DNA from: Leptolyngbya sp. PCC 7375
Lineage (GTDB): Bacteria; Cyanobacteriota; Cyanobacteriia; Phormidesmidales; Phormidesmidaceae
DNA length: 64,000 bases
Assembly: GCF_000316115.1 (NCBI RefSeq)
Contig: NZ_JH993797.1
Span: 2,280,486-2,344,485 of the forward strand
Direction of reading: 5' to 3'
Part shown: positions 36,889 to 46,710 of the stretch, piece after piece
Numbering within the stretch: the stretch's first letter is position 1
How the letters are laid out: each line of letters opens with the position of its first letter
Notes under the pieces: model-generated
Database searches by the model: none
Told to the model about the DNA's origin: nothing
The model's input: only the letters and a program-made list of their open reading frames with translations
Program-made: the position numbers and the translations under genes

Positions 36889-37383
36889 ATGACACAGAAA
36901 CAATGGCTCAAATTAGGGCTAGCAGTCCTGCTGGGTAGTGCAGTTACACCTTCTCTAATCAACCATTTAGCCACTCCTACAACAGCAGAAACCCTTATTA
37001 GTGAGACAATTATCAACTACCCGTCCACGTCAAGAACCGACGAGCGCGACCATAACGACGAGGACAATCACCACGACCGCGCAGCGCGAGAAGTCACCGT
37101 AGAAATTGTCGCCCAGGGCGATGAATGGGCCGATGTGTACATCGATAATCGTCGTTTATTTTCCCCTCGTACCCTGAACCGCAGCAAAACATTTCAATTC
37201 GAAGCGGGAATTTACGACATTCGGGTTCACAGTGCCACCAATTACTTTGATCGCTGGGTCGATGGCTCTCTAGAAATTAGTGATGCTAATGGGGCATCGA
37301 GCACAGTCGTTCTTAGATTTTCAGAAACTGGGCGGGTGCGTGTATCTGGGCGGTATCATACCTGGATATCGAACTTAGACTAG
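36889..37383 (+). CDS. Exported protein of unknown function (copy B)
   Basis: This 164-residue protein has a signal peptide (cleavage near TTAE), a polar linker rich in aspartate, histidine and asparagine (DERDHNDEDNHHDR), and the same beta-rich domain as the upstream copy. Matching pieces are AQGDEWADVYIDNRRLFSPR, NRSKTFQFEAGIYDIRVH and RFSETGRVRVSGRYHTWI. The two genes are a tandem duplication separated by 271 bases. The linkers differ more than the domains. bioF starts 11 bases after its stop and may be read from the same transcript. Confidence 0.75.
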   Translation: MTQKQWLKLGLAVLLGSAVTPSLINHLATPTTAETLISETIINYPSTSRTDERDHNDEDNHHDRAAREVTVEIVAQGDEWADVYIDNRRLFSPRTLNRSKTFQFEAGIYDIRVHSATNYFDRWVDGSLEISDANGASSTVVLRFSETGRVRVSGRYHTWISNLD

Positions 37384-37394
37384 CAATCACGACT

Positions 37395-38567
37395 TTGGTA
37401 ACAACCAATCCCTACGGATGGATTACGAAATCACTGCAGACACTGCAGCGAGCTAACTGGTATCGCCAGGTTCAAACTGTTGATGGCAAAGGTGGTGCTA
37501 CCATCAGCGTCAATGGGCATACCTGCTTAAACTTCGCCAGCAATGATTATCTGGGCCTGGCGGGCGATCCAAGATTAGCTGGTGCCGCAACGGCTGCGAT
37601 CGCAACCTACGGCACCGGTAGCACTGGCTCCCGACTGCTTAGCGGTCAGCGCCCCATCCACCGAGAGTTAGAACAGGCCATCGCAAAGCTTAAAGGGACC
37701 GACGATGCCATTGTCTTTAGTTCAGGCTATTTAGCAAACTTGGGCACCCTCGCCACCCTGGTGGATCATCGTGATTTAATTGTGGCGGATCAATACAATC
37801 ACTCCAGCCTACAAATGGGCGCTCGCCTCAGCGGAGCAACCATTGCCATATACAACCACAACAATTTAGAACAGCTACAGCACCATTTGGCGCAGATGCG
37901 GCCCCAATATCGTCGCTGCATCATCGTCACCGACAGTGTCTTTAGCATGGATGGCGACCTGTGCCCGCTGTCAGAAATTTTAGCCATCGCCGACCAGTGG
38001 GACACCATGGTCATGGTGGATGAAGCCCACGGCACTGGCGTACTCGGTAAAACCGGTGGTGGTGCCGTAGAATTCCTCGGCTGTCGTCATCGGCCCATGG
38101 TACAAGTCGGCACCCTTAGCAAAGCCTTGGGCAGCTTAGGCGGCTACGTCACCGGTTCCGCTGAATTGATTGATTTTTTACGCAACCGTGCCGCCACATG
38201 GATTTATACAACGGGTCTCTCCCCCGCCGATGCGGCCGCCGCCAGGACTGCGATCGCAATTCTCTCTCAAGAGCCCGAAAGACTCACCCAGCTAGCAAAC
38301 AACGCCACCTACCTCAGACAGCGTCTAGACCAGCTGCCCCACATGAGTCGCTTACCCTCCGAATCCCCAATTGTTTGCATCCAAGTCAAAGACGCAGCAA
38401 CAGTCCTTCAACTGGGTCAACACCTAAAAAAACAAGGAATTTTTGCCTCCGCAGTGCGCCCCCCCACTGTACCCACCAGTCGTCTAAGGGCAACGGTAAT
38501 GGCGACCCATTCGAGGGGAGACATTGATCGCTTGGTAGCAGGGATTCAGGATTTTTTTGGTGAGTAG
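37395..38567 (+). CDS. bioF: 8-amino-7-oxononanoate synthase
   Basis: This 390-residue PLP enzyme condenses pimeloyl-thioester with alanine in biotin synthesis. The PLP lysine is in GTLSKALGSLGG (Lys243). The conserved FASNDYLGLAGD, GTGSTGSRLLSG, VDEAHGTGVLG and DSVFSMDGD are all present, and the length is typical. The start appears to be TTG 37395, since the next codon is GTA and the N-terminal fold begins soon after. The related enzyme 2-amino-3-ketobutyrate ligase is possible but less likely. No other bio genes are in the window. Confidence 0.9.
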   Translation: MVTTNPYGWITKSLQTLQRANWYRQVQTVDGKGGATISVNGHTCLNFASNDYLGLAGDPRLAGAATAAIATYGTGSTGSRLLSGQRPIHRELEQAIAKLKGTDDAIVFSSGYLANLGTLATLVDHRDLIVADQYNHSSLQMGARLSGATIAIYNHNNLEQLQHHLAQMRPQYRRCIIVTDSVFSMDGDLCPLSEILAIADQWDTMVMVDEAHGTGVLGKTGGGAVEFLGCRHRPMVQVGTLSKALGSLGGYVTGSAELIDFLRNRAATWIYTTGLSPADAAAARTAIAILSQEPERLTQLANNATYLRQRLDQLPHMSRLPSESPIVCIQVKDAATVLQLGQHLKKQGIFASAVRPPTVPTSRLRATVMATHSRGDIDRLVAGIQDFFGE

Positions 38568-38637
38568 GGCATGGAGAATGGACAGTGGAGGGTACACGAA
38601 GACTCTGTTAAACCAAAAGGATTTTTCAGGTCTTATC

Positions 38638-38658
38638 CTACTCCCTACTCCCTATTCT
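38638..38658. repeat. Short heptameric tandem repeat
   Basis: Consecutive CTACTCC, CTACTCC and CTATTCT heptamers abut the stop codon of the minus-strand small gene. The same wording occurs at about 48111-48127 (CCCTACTCCCTATTCC). Such heptameric runs are a known class of short tandem repeats in cyanobacteria. Confidence 0.6.
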
Positions 38659-38879
38659 CCCAACTCCTCCGGCATCACCCACTTTCTCGGCTCTGTTGCC
38701 CGTGCCAAAATCTTCTTACGCAGTGCCTCTTCAGCAATTTCTAACATTTTGTCGAGAGACGTGTTTTCAATAAAATTCGACGCCTGTTGGGTATAAGCCT
38801 CATTGGGACAAGCATCGCCTTTAATGCAGCCGTTAACGCACTCAACGGCGCAGTTCACGCTAGTGTTCTCAGTAGTCAT
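38652..38879 (-). CDS. Small cysteine-rich protein
   Basis: This 75-residue protein begins with a cysteine-containing stretch (NCAVECVNGCIKGDACPNEA, cysteines at about 10, 14, 18 and 24) and continues with a charged helical part (SLDKMLEIAEEALRKKILARA) ending in WVMPEELGE. Four cysteines in 15 residues suggest metal or disulfide binding, but the spacing matches no motif I can name. It is divergent from ribD with about 50 bases between starts. Confidence 0.72.
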   Translation of the reverse strand: MTTENTSVNCAVECVNGCIKGDACPNEAYTQQASNFIENTSLDKMLEIAEEALRKKILARATEPRKWVMPEELGE

Positions 38880-38932
38880 GGGGTTATGTTAATAACTCTT
38901 CTTCTCATACAAAATTCTAGATAAATTTGCCC

Positions 38933-40036
38933 ATGATTTCACAGAACGATTCGTCACTACCGACAGGTGAGAGTCACATCACAATGATGCATCGCTGTCT
39001 AGAGCTAGCGGCTAAAGGAGCCGGGCGCACAGCGCCTAACCCGATGGTGGGGGCGATCGTTGTTAAGGATGGACAAATTGTTGGGGAAGGGTTTCACCCC
39101 CAAGTAGGACAACCCCATGCAGAGGTTTTTGCCCTACGAGCAGCTGGCGAGGCCGCCCGAGGGGCCACAATCTATGTAAATTTAGAACCCTGCAACCACA
39201 CAGGACGCACCCCACCCTGCACAGAAGCTGTGTTACAGGCAGGCATTGCTACGGTAGTGATTGGCATGCGGGACCCCAATCCTAAGGCCAGCGGCGGCAT
39301 AGAGCGTTTACGCGCCGCTGGCGTTGAAGTCATTACCGATGTGGAAACAGTCGCCTGTGAACGCCTCAATGAAGCCTTTATCCATCGCATGCGTCACCGC
39401 CAACCCTTTAGCATTTTGAAATATGCCATGACCCTCGATGGCAAAATTGCTACGGATACTGGCCATAGTGCCTGGGTCACCAGTCCAGCATCACGACGAC
39501 ACGTGCATCAGCTACGGAGCCAGTGCGATGCTGTCATTGTCGGTGGCAATACGGTACGAAAAGATAATCCTCGATTGACTAGCCATGGAGTGTGCGATCG
39601 CAACCCACTCCGTGTAGTGATGAGTCGCAGCCTAGAGCTCCCCACCAATGCTCATCTTTGGCAAACTGACATGGCCCCGACATTAGTATTTACAGAAATC
39701 AATCAGAAACAGGCAGATTCCATACTGCCCACATCTGTAGAAGTCGTTTCTCTCAATCCATTAACCCCCGAGGCAGTCGCCAATAACTTATTTGAACGGG
39801 GGTTATCCACAATTTTGTGGGAATGTGGTGGCACCTTGAGTGCCGTAGCTCTACGGCAGGGCGTTATTCAAAAAGTATGGGCATTTATCGCCCCTAAGCT
39901 GATTGGTGGCAGCAACGCTCAGACACCAATCGGCGATATGGGGGTTAGAGAAATGACCGAAGCCTTAGCCCTAAACAACATAGAGCTCCAAAAAATAGGC
40001 CCAGACTGGCTAATTGAGGGATATTTACAGAATTAA
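38933..40036 (+). CDS. ribD: Riboflavin biosynthesis bifunctional deaminase/reductase
   Basis: This two-domain enzyme performs the second and third steps of riboflavin synthesis, deamination of the pyrimidine amine and reduction of the ribosyl side chain. The deaminase zinc site is visible as HAEVFAL and PCNHTGRTPPC. The reductase domain follows from about residue 150 (LKYAMTLDGKIATDTG, GGNTVRKDNPRLT) and ends near GPDWLIEGY. The length of about 367 residues is usual. ATG 38933 is preferred over TTG 38927. It stands apart from other rib genes, as often in cyanobacteria. Confidence 0.95.
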   Translation: MISQNDSSLPTGESHITMMHRCLELAAKGAGRTAPNPMVGAIVVKDGQIVGEGFHPQVGQPHAEVFALRAAGEAARGATIYVNLEPCNHTGRTPPCTEAVLQAGIATVVIGMRDPNPKASGGIERLRAAGVEVITDVETVACERLNEAFIHRMRHRQPFSILKYAMTLDGKIATDTGHSAWVTSPASRRHVHQLRSQCDAVIVGGNTVRKDNPRLTSHGVCDRNPLRVVMSRSLELPTNAHLWQTDMAPTLVFTEINQKQADSILPTSVEVVSLNPLTPEAVANNLFERGLSTILWECGGTLSAVALRQGVIQKVWAFIAPKLIGGSNAQTPIGDMGVREMTEALALNNIELQKIGPDWLIEGYLQN

Positions 40037-40068
40037 GTAAAGAATAAGTAACGTAAAACCGCTAGCTA

Positions 40069-40431
40069 TTACCAACCAGCCCTGCGCTCCTTAGTCAGCC
40101 CAGCCTCTGACTGATGACGACGCATCAATAAGTTGAGCGCTCGGACAAACTCTTCACGATTGCGCAACACATCAAATCGCTGAATTACCTGTCCTTGATC
40201 TAGAAATAGCAGCGTGGGTAACGTCTGCAGTCGATACAGATTTGCCAGCTTGAGATTTTCATCAGCATTAATATTAAAGACATTTACCTGACCTGACCAG
40301 TCTTGCTGAAACCTATTGAGCATGGGAGTCACTCGACGACACAATCCACACCAAGGAGCCCAAAAATGCACTAGAACCGGCACAGGAGAAGCTAGTACAA
40401 CGCTTTCAAAATTGTCTTCAGAAATTGTCAT
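40069..40431 (-). CDS. Thioredoxin-family protein
   Basis: This 120-residue protein has a thioredoxin fold with active site WCGLC (Cys28, Cys31), preceded by FWAPW, and the cis-proline in LPTLLFL. The canonical site is WCGPC; here leucine replaces proline, which changes redox potential in known variants. There is no signal peptide, so it acts in the cytoplasm. The C-terminal basic tail (RRHQSEAGLTKERRAGW) is longer than in classical thioredoxins. A thioredoxin-like reductant for an unknown target is the best description. Confidence 0.9.
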   Translation of the reverse strand: MTISEDNFESVVLASPVPVLVHFWAPWCGLCRRVTPMLNRFQQDWSGQVNVFNINADENLKLANLYRLQTLPTLLFLDQGQVIQRFDVLRNREEFVRALNLLMRRHQSEAGLTKERRAGW

Positions 40432-40874
40432 TGACGCTTAATTATTGTCAGTATTGATAAAATCTTTTAGTACTTCCAATCTTATTAAGGAAAGTCTAAT
40501 ACCGAAAGGGTATTGCTCTATTATTGTGAACCTTTTCTCACAAAAAAGACAGCCTGCCAATAATCAAAATCCACGTACACTCAGCAATACCAACTTAAAG
40601 ACATCAATCCAAGATTAGAGTTGTTACTAATCGTCGAAAGTCTTGTATAGATAGAGATATTGGACCATCAATGGTCACTTTTGTACAGTGTGTTTTTTCT
40701 ATGAAAACTTAAGAAAATATTAAATAATGTATCTAAATGATTCAGAAATTTATGTTTTGTTTGATCAAAATAACCTCTGAATTGAGGCTTGCTCTCAAAT
40801 GATTGCAACTAAATTTTCTTTGACTGCAAACATTTACCTATAGCTAAAAATACAATTAGGTATAGCTGACGATG
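40432..40874. other. AT-rich intergenic region
   Basis: This stretch of 443 bases between two minus-strand genes has no supported frame. A small hairpin AATACC/GGTATT with a five-base loop lies near 40498-40514. The remainder is AT-rich with several A or T runs, consistent with promoter DNA for the thioredoxin gene. Nothing else was seen. Confidence 0.5.
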
Positions 40875-41276
40875 TCAAACCTCGCTTTGCATTTCTTTTT
40901 CAATCATATCCAGGGTTTTCACAACTAAGCGTTTGGCCTCTAGCTTCCAACCCCATGATTGAATACCATACGCAACGTAGAATCCTAGGCCTGTAGCCAT
41001 GAAGTCTAGGGGTTGCTGCATGGCTACACCTAACAGCAGTCCTAAACCGCCAATTCCCCAAAAAGGTAGCGCTACCATCTGTCGGTCGCGTTCAACAATT
41101 TTGGCAAACATATTTTGAGGTATATCTGCCAGGATCTGCTCTTTAATCTGCTTTTGCTGAGGATATGGAACTGTCAGCCCAACCTTAGGTCGTAATTTTT
41201 CAATTTTTCGCGCTTCTGTACTGTATTGAGTAAGCTCGTCTTCGGCCATGGTGATGAGCTTTTCGATAGAATCCAT
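40875..41276 (-). CDS. Two-helix membrane protein, unknown function
   Basis: This 133-residue protein has a charged cytoplasmic N-terminal half (about 1-65) followed by two hydrophobic segments (about 69-88 and 92-108, LPFWGIGGLGLLLGVAM and DFMATGLGFYVAYGIQ) and a charged C-terminal helix. The two hydrophobic segments suggest a membrane hairpin with both ends in the cytoplasm. The layout resembles small cyanobacterial PAM68-type assembly factors (acidic start, two helices), but I cannot confirm this by reading alone. It is divergent from the MATE gene. Confidence 0.68.
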   Translation of the reverse strand: MDSIEKLITMAEDELTQYSTEARKIEKLRPKVGLTVPYPQQKQIKEQILADIPQNMFAKIVERDRQMVALPFWGIGGLGLLLGVAMQQPLDFMATGLGFYVAYGIQSWGWKLEAKRLVVKTLDMIEKEMQSEV

Positions 41277-41440
41277 TAAAAACGCCGAAATAACTGCAGG
41301 GTCAGCCTTTAAGGAGTCAGCTAAGACCTAAAAAACTGGCAAAAATGCTTTTAAGTATGCAATATTAACGTTTACTTAAGCATTATTAATTTAAGTCACT
41401 AGTGTAACTCTCTGCAATCGGCTGGACTGCCTCAAAATCT

Positions 41441-42787
41441 ATGGTTTCTGCTATCCCAGCATCGTACAAAAGCTTTTTGCCCCGGTTTTATCGGCTCTCA
41501 ATCGTTGGGATGTTTTCCAACATGATGGTGCCTTTAGCAGGTCTTTGTGATACGGCTTTTTTAGGGCATTTATCTGATATTCATTATCTGGCTGGAGTGA
41601 TTCTAGGCAGTATTTTATTTGACTACCTCTATCGTATTCTTAAGTTCTTACGCAACAGTACCAATGCGTTAACGGCTCAGGCTGTCGGTGAAGACGATAT
41701 GACAGGCGTATTGGTCGCTGCCTTGCGATGTGGGTTGGTGGCACTTGCGATCGCAGCCGTCATCTTACTGTTCCAATACCCCATCCATGAACTAGGCTTC
41801 ACCATCCTGTCCGGAGTTCCTGAAACTGAGCAGGCGGGCATCACCTACTTTAATGCCCGCATATGGGGAGCCCCAGCGGTGCTTCTGAACTTTGTTCTCA
41901 TTGGCTGGTTTTTAGGACGTGAGAAAAATGGCGTGGTTTTTCTCACGTCCCTCATGGCCAACGGCTCTAATGTGCTGCTGGACTATATCATGATCAACCG
42001 CTGGGGTTGGGAAAGTACCGGAGCTGGTTTAGCCACTGCCCTGAGTCAGTACCTGGGCTTGTTAGTCGGGTTTATCGCCGTTACGCTGACCATAGACTGG
42101 GCTTACTTGGGTAAAGCTATGGGGCAAGTGCTCGATCGTCAAGCACTCAGTTCCACCCTGATTCTCAAAGGCAATATCCTAGTCCGTTTTTTAGCCTTAA
42201 TTTCTGCCTATTCCATCTTTACTAACCTGAGCGCCACCTTTGGTACCGTGTCTTTAGCAGAAAACGGTTTATTGCTGCAAATTGCGCTACTCAGCCAGTT
42301 TACGGTTCAGGGAGTGGGTATGACGGCCCAAACCCTGATTGGCAACTTTAAGGGGCAAGGACATACGGATAACTGTGTACCCGTCCTTAAAACCGCCATT
42401 GTGACTAGCCTGGTTATCTCCCTTGGCTTTGCCCTATCGGCAGTCATCTTTCCCAACACGATATTCAGTCTGCTCACCAGCCATACAGAAGTGAGTCAGG
42501 CCATGGGCAGCTATGCCGCTTGGCTGGTGCCCCTACTCAGCATCACGTCCGTTGCCTTTATGTTAGAAGGCTACTTTATTGGCTTAAAAGAAGGGGCAGT
42601 GTTAAGGGATGGTGCCCTGCTAGGTTTCGGCGTCGGTTTCATTCCCTTAGCATCGTTGGCCGTCTACTTGCATAACAGCTATTTGCTATGGACAGCGTTA
42701 ACAGCTTATATGACTGTCCTCATGTTGTTTTTGGTCTACAAGTTAGTCAAAATGCCATTGGCAGAACCGACAACGATATCATCGTAG
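41441..42787 (+). CDS. MATE family efflux transporter (DinF-like)
   Basis: This 448-residue integral membrane protein has about twelve hydrophobic helices, typical of MATE cation/drug antiporters. Characteristic early text is MFSNMMVPLAGLCDTAFLGHL, with the conserved aspartate in the first helix region, and later FTVQGVGMTAQTLIGN. The spacing fits the DinF branch. The exported substrate is not predictable. The DUF92 gene follows after 31 bases on the same strand, so the two may share a transcript, although their functions have no known link. Confidence 0.92.
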   Translation: MVSAIPASYKSFLPRFYRLSIVGMFSNMMVPLAGLCDTAFLGHLSDIHYLAGVILGSILFDYLYRILKFLRNSTNALTAQAVGEDDMTGVLVAALRCGLVALAIAAVILLFQYPIHELGFTILSGVPETEQAGITYFNARIWGAPAVLLNFVLIGWFLGREKNGVVFLTSLMANGSNVLLDYIMINRWGWESTGAGLATALSQYLGLLVGFIAVTLTIDWAYLGKAMGQVLDRQALSSTLILKGNILVRFLALISAYSIFTNLSATFGTVSLAENGLLLQIALLSQFTVQGVGMTAQTLIGNFKGQGHTDNCVPVLKTAIVTSLVISLGFALSAVIFPNTIFSLLTSHTEVSQAMGSYAAWLVPLLSITSVAFMLEGYFIGLKEGAVLRDGALLGFGVGFIPLASLAVYLHNSYLLWTALTAYMTVLMLFLVYKLVKMPLAEPTTISS

Positions 42788-42818
42788 GTATTATATACAG
42801 GCATAAGGAAACCGACCC

Positions 42819-43595
42819 ATGACATGGCAAAACCCTTGGTTGGTTGCAGCCCTTTTCAACCTAGTTCTCATCGGCCTCGCCTTTGCTAGTCCCAAAAAGC
42901 TCTTAACTCCCATGGGCTATATTCATGCTTGGGTTTTGGGCGTTATCCTCTGGGGGTGCCTGGGCTGGCAGGCTTATTTTGTCACGTTGGTTTATTTTGC
43001 AGCCGGTTCTACCGTCACTAAAGTAGGCTTTGCCCAAAAAGCAGCTGCAGGCATCGCAGAAGATCGGGGCGGCGTGCGAGGCCCCGGCAATGTCTGGGGG
43101 TCAGCGTTGACGGCGGCCCTCTGTGCCCTATTGGTATGGTTTACAGGCCTGACATCTGCCACCCTAGCAGGATTAACCACTGGCCAAGTGACCCAGCTGC
43201 TGATTCTGGGGTTTGTGGCCAGCCTGAGCACGAAGCTATCGGATACGTCCGCGACAGAAATTGGCAAGGCCTACGGTCAACGGACATTTTTAATTACGAC
43301 ACTACAGCCCGTACCGAGGGGTACAGAAGGCGCTGTCAGCCTGGAAGGCACACTGGCTGGAGTAGTAGGCTCTCTGATTTTGGCAGTCGCAGCCTGGGGT
43401 GTGGGCTTGATTTCAGTGATCGGCGTTGTTATCTGTGCCATTGCAGCCTTTGTTGCCACCACCATTGAAAGTTTGATCGGGGCAACAATCGAGGACAAGC
43501 TGCCAGGATTGACCCACGATGTGGTGAACTTTATTAATACGCTGATTGGGGCTGTAGTTGCGATCGCACTAGGTGCTCTACTGGCTATTAAATAA
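42819..43595 (+). CDS. DUF92 family membrane protein (VTE6-like)
   Basis: This 258-residue protein has about six membrane segments and the conserved DUF92 features: GSTVTKVGFAQKAAAGIAE, the GGVRGPGNVWGS loop and SDTSATEIGKAYG, with acidic residues. The plant member VTE6 is a phytyl-phosphate kinase that recycles phytol from chlorophyll into tocopherol and phylloquinone, and cyanobacterial homologues are assigned the same role. That assignment is from family knowledge. It follows the MATE gene closely. Confidence 0.9.
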   Translation: MTWQNPWLVAALFNLVLIGLAFASPKKLLTPMGYIHAWVLGVILWGCLGWQAYFVTLVYFAAGSTVTKVGFAQKAAAGIAEDRGGVRGPGNVWGSALTAALCALLVWFTGLTSATLAGLTTGQVTQLLILGFVASLSTKLSDTSATEIGKAYGQRTFLITTLQPVPRGTEGAVSLEGTLAGVVGSLILAVAAWGVGLISVIGVVICAIAAFVATTIESLIGATIEDKLPGLTHDVVNFINTLIGAVVAIALGALLAIK

Positions 43596-43789
43596 TGGTA
43601 TGGCATTGACATTGCAGTAAAGTCCTAGGAATATTCTTTTAATCACCCATGGCTCGACATCAATCATGTCCTGGAGCTTAAACATATTGAAACTTCTAAA
43701 ACCGTTGATAGAACCTTTTTATGGCCTATCCGGTTTCCCTAGTTCTAGGGATGAACGTATGATTAGCCAAAGTTTTATTAGACAATCCC

Positions 43790-44941
43790 ATGCTCTCTGA
43801 GGCTGAGCTGCCCAAATCATCAACAAGCCAAAACAACACCCTTGCTCACATTGCCCAACAATTTATTGGCTATGGCACTGTGGGAGATATTCGCCCCCTC
43901 GGTAGCGGTAATATCAACGATACATATCTAGTTGATGCAGAACAGCCATTTGTCCTCCAGCGCATCAATACTGAGGTATTTCCCCAGCCCCATCAGGTTA
44001 TGGATAACCTGTGCCAGTTTGTCAGCCATGCTCATCAGCGCTTAGACAAAGCTCCTCTCAATCGTCGTTGGGAAGTCCCCACTGTTCTTAAAACAGATGA
44101 CAATCAGCACCACTGGATAGATACCCAGGGTAATATTTGGCGCGGTCTTAGCTTTGTACAAGGCACCACCACATTCAACACCATTCAACACCAGGAACAT
44201 GCCACTGAGATTGGCTATGGTCTGGGCTGTTTCCACAGTTTGCTCAGCGATCTGCCCTGTGCACATCTGGCAGATACCCTACCTGGGTTTCACATCACCC
44301 CTCACTATCTGAAACAGTACGATGCGATTCTGCCCCAGGCTGCTTCCCTATCTTTTGAAGAACATCACTGCTGCCAACTGATTGATAGCCATCGCCAGCG
44401 ACTATCGGTCTTGGAAGATGCCAAAGCCACAGGTAGTTTGCCCCTACGCTCTATTCATGGCGATCCAAAGATTAACAATATCCTGATTGACACGACCACC
44501 GGACAGGCCACCAGCCTGATTGATCTAGACACTGTCAAACCCGGTCTGGTCCACTATGACATCGGCGATTGCCTACGCTCTAGTTGCAACCCATTAGGGG
44601 AAGAAACCCAAAATTGGCAAGCTGTCATCTTTGATGTGGAGCTGGGTGCAGCTGTACTAAAGGGGTATCTTTCCAGCGCTAATGATTTCTTGAATGCGGT
44701 GGAATATGACTACATCTATGACGCTATTTGGCTGATTACGTTTGAGCTAGGATTGCGCTTTTTTAGCGATCACCTGGCAGGGGACATTTATTTTAAGACT
44801 CAGCGACCGAACCATAACCTTGAACGAGCGTTAGTCCAATTTCAGTTGGCTGAAAGCATTTGCCATCAGAAACCCTTAATTCAAACCGTAATTAATCAAT
44901 TAAAAGCCCATTACTGTTCTGAAGTTGGGTATGTAGCTTAG
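43790..44941 (+). CDS. Aminoglycoside-phosphotransferase-fold kinase (NahK-like)
   Basis: This 383-residue soluble kinase has the APH fold: PLGSGNINDTYLV in the N-lobe, a catalytic loop HGDPKINNIL and a metal motif LIDLDTV. These details are closest to N-acetylhexosamine 1-kinase and homoserine-kinase-like sugar kinases rather than drug-modifying enzymes. A sugar or amino-sugar substrate is therefore the likeliest, though it is unproved. It is a single gene. A weak hairpin (ACTGAGTT/AACTCAGT, 44957-44980) follows the stop. Confidence 0.85.
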   Translation: MLSEAELPKSSTSQNNTLAHIAQQFIGYGTVGDIRPLGSGNINDTYLVDAEQPFVLQRINTEVFPQPHQVMDNLCQFVSHAHQRLDKAPLNRRWEVPTVLKTDDNQHHWIDTQGNIWRGLSFVQGTTTFNTIQHQEHATEIGYGLGCFHSLLSDLPCAHLADTLPGFHITPHYLKQYDAILPQAASLSFEEHHCCQLIDSHRQRLSVLEDAKATGSLPLRSIHGDPKINNILIDTTTGQATSLIDLDTVKPGLVHYDIGDCLRSSCNPLGEETQNWQAVIFDVELGAAVLKGYLSSANDFLNAVEYDYIYDAIWLITFELGLRFFSDHLAGDIYFKTQRPNHNLERALVQFQLAESICHQKPLIQTVINQLKAHYCSEVGYVA

Positions 44942-45090
44942 AACTATTTAGTACGTACTGAGTTCTACAGGTAACTCAGTAGCTGTCCCCAGGCCGCTAG
45001 GCTCTTGGGCAAAGGAGCTTAGCAACATCGTTGTGGCTGCTCCCTTGGTAGACCTTATTTATCTTGTGTTTGTTCCCTTAGGAGACATCA

Positions 45091-45615
45091 ATGGCTATAC
45101 CATTTTCGCTAAAACCCTTCGAACCAGTCTCGAATTTAGTGATTTCTGGTCGGGTGGTCCGGGCTCAATCCTCTCTCACGGTCGAATACACCCTTACCGG
45201 TGCTGTCGAAGATCTCAAGCTCCCCCCTACCGACAGCGAAACTCCTAGCCGCCGCGATCATCTTTGGGAAAATACCTGCTTCGAGGTCTTTATTGGCATA
45301 CCGGACTCATCCCGCTATTGGGAAGTTAATGCTTCCCCCAATGGCGATTGGAATGTATATCGCTTTGATGATTATCGTCAAGCTATGGTGGCCGAACCCG
45401 CCTGTAGCAAAATTGCTAGCACCTGGCAGCCTCTGACCAAAGGCTACTATTTAACCCTAGAGTTACCTACAGACGACTGGCTCGCCATCGATCAACCCCT
45501 AGAGCTGGGGATCAGCACCGTGATCAAAACTGACAGTGTTTCCCACTGGGCCCTAGACCATACAGGCCAAGAACCGGATTTCCACCGTCGAGATAGCTTT
45601 AGCCTCGCAGTTTAG
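45091..45615 (+). CDS. DOMON-like domain protein
   Basis: This 174-residue protein consists of a beta-sandwich resembling DOMON/CBM9-like domains. Visible landmarks are LWENTCFEVFIGIPD, YWEVNASPNGDWNVYRFD and HWALDHTGQEPDFHRRDSF. There is no signal peptide, so it is cytoplasmic if the start at ATG 45091 is right. Domains of this kind bind sugars or haem; which is unknown. An overlapping frame at 45033-45248 is rejected. It converges on the disrupted mscS gene with 14 bases between stops. Confidence 0.85.
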   Translation: MAIPFSLKPFEPVSNLVISGRVVRAQSSLTVEYTLTGAVEDLKLPPTDSETPSRRDHLWENTCFEVFIGIPDSSRYWEVNASPNGDWNVYRFDDYRQAMVAEPACSKIASTWQPLTKGYYLTLELPTDDWLAIDQPLELGISTVIKTDSVSHWALDHTGQEPDFHRRDSFSLAV

Positions 45616-46710
45616 GGAGTTTTGAGGTCTTAGGGCTTAGGGTTGAGTTGCACTCCTTTTTGCCCATCACCCTCTGCGACATCAACTTTATTCACTAGAT
45701 TAGGTCGATTTAAGTACAACACCTGAGTTGGATAGGCAAATTCAATTCCAGCTTTGTCAAATTGTTCTTTAATGGTTAAATTCATCTGTTGTTGTACATC
45801 TCTATAAACCATGTAGTCGTTAGTTTCTACGAGATAAACAACTTCATAGTTAAGACTGCTATCACCAAAACTAGCAAAATGAGCCCGGTCAAACGTGACC
45901 TGAGGGATTCCTTCAATGATGTGACGCAAAATATCGGGAATCAGCTCCAGTTGGGTCTTAGTGGTCTCGTAGGTAACCCCTAAGTTAAACGCAATACGCC
46001 GTTGGGTCATGCGCTGAAAATTCTGAATGCGCGAAGCCGTTAGATCAGTATTCGCTAAAATCAACTGTTCTCCATCCAGACTTTGCAAGCGAGTAGTTTT
46101 AATACCGACCTGTTGTACAGTGCCAGACATGTCGCCAACAACAATAAAATCACCAATCTCAAATGGGCGATCTAACAAAATAGAAAAATAGCTAAACAGG
46201 TCCTGCAAAATACCTTGGGAGGCTAAGGCGATGGCCACGCCACCAATACCTAAACCGGTTACAACGGCAGAAATATCAAACCCCAGGTTGTCTAAAACAA
46301 AAACAATTCCAATCGCCCACAGAAATACACGCACAGCTGGGATTAGAGCATTAAGGCTCTGGCGCATATTGGGCTGGTCGCGATGGATAAATCCATAAAT
46401 ACGCAGGCTATATTCAGCCACTGACCCCACTAGCTGCAGCAACAGTAACGTGGCAAAGATAACTCCAACGATAGTCAGCAGCTCAGCAACCGTGGGATAT
46501 AGCGTCAGATTTTGCAAGCTGATGTAGCAAAACCCCAGGTAAAGCAGCCACAGCGTCGGACGCTCTATCAAGCGCACCAGCTGATCATCTAAGGTATTTG
46601 CAGTGCGTTTAGCCCAGCGTTTGAGACGACGGAGGATAAGACGCTTAAGGAAATGTGCGATCGCAATACCTACACCAATATTAAGGAGCGAAATACCATA
46701 GGCCTCCAGG

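Noticed and set aside
45630..46577. mscS as a complete gene starting at GTG 46577
   Set aside because: Family-like coding sequence continues upstream of that codon and joins the segment across the IS, so GTG is an internal codon.
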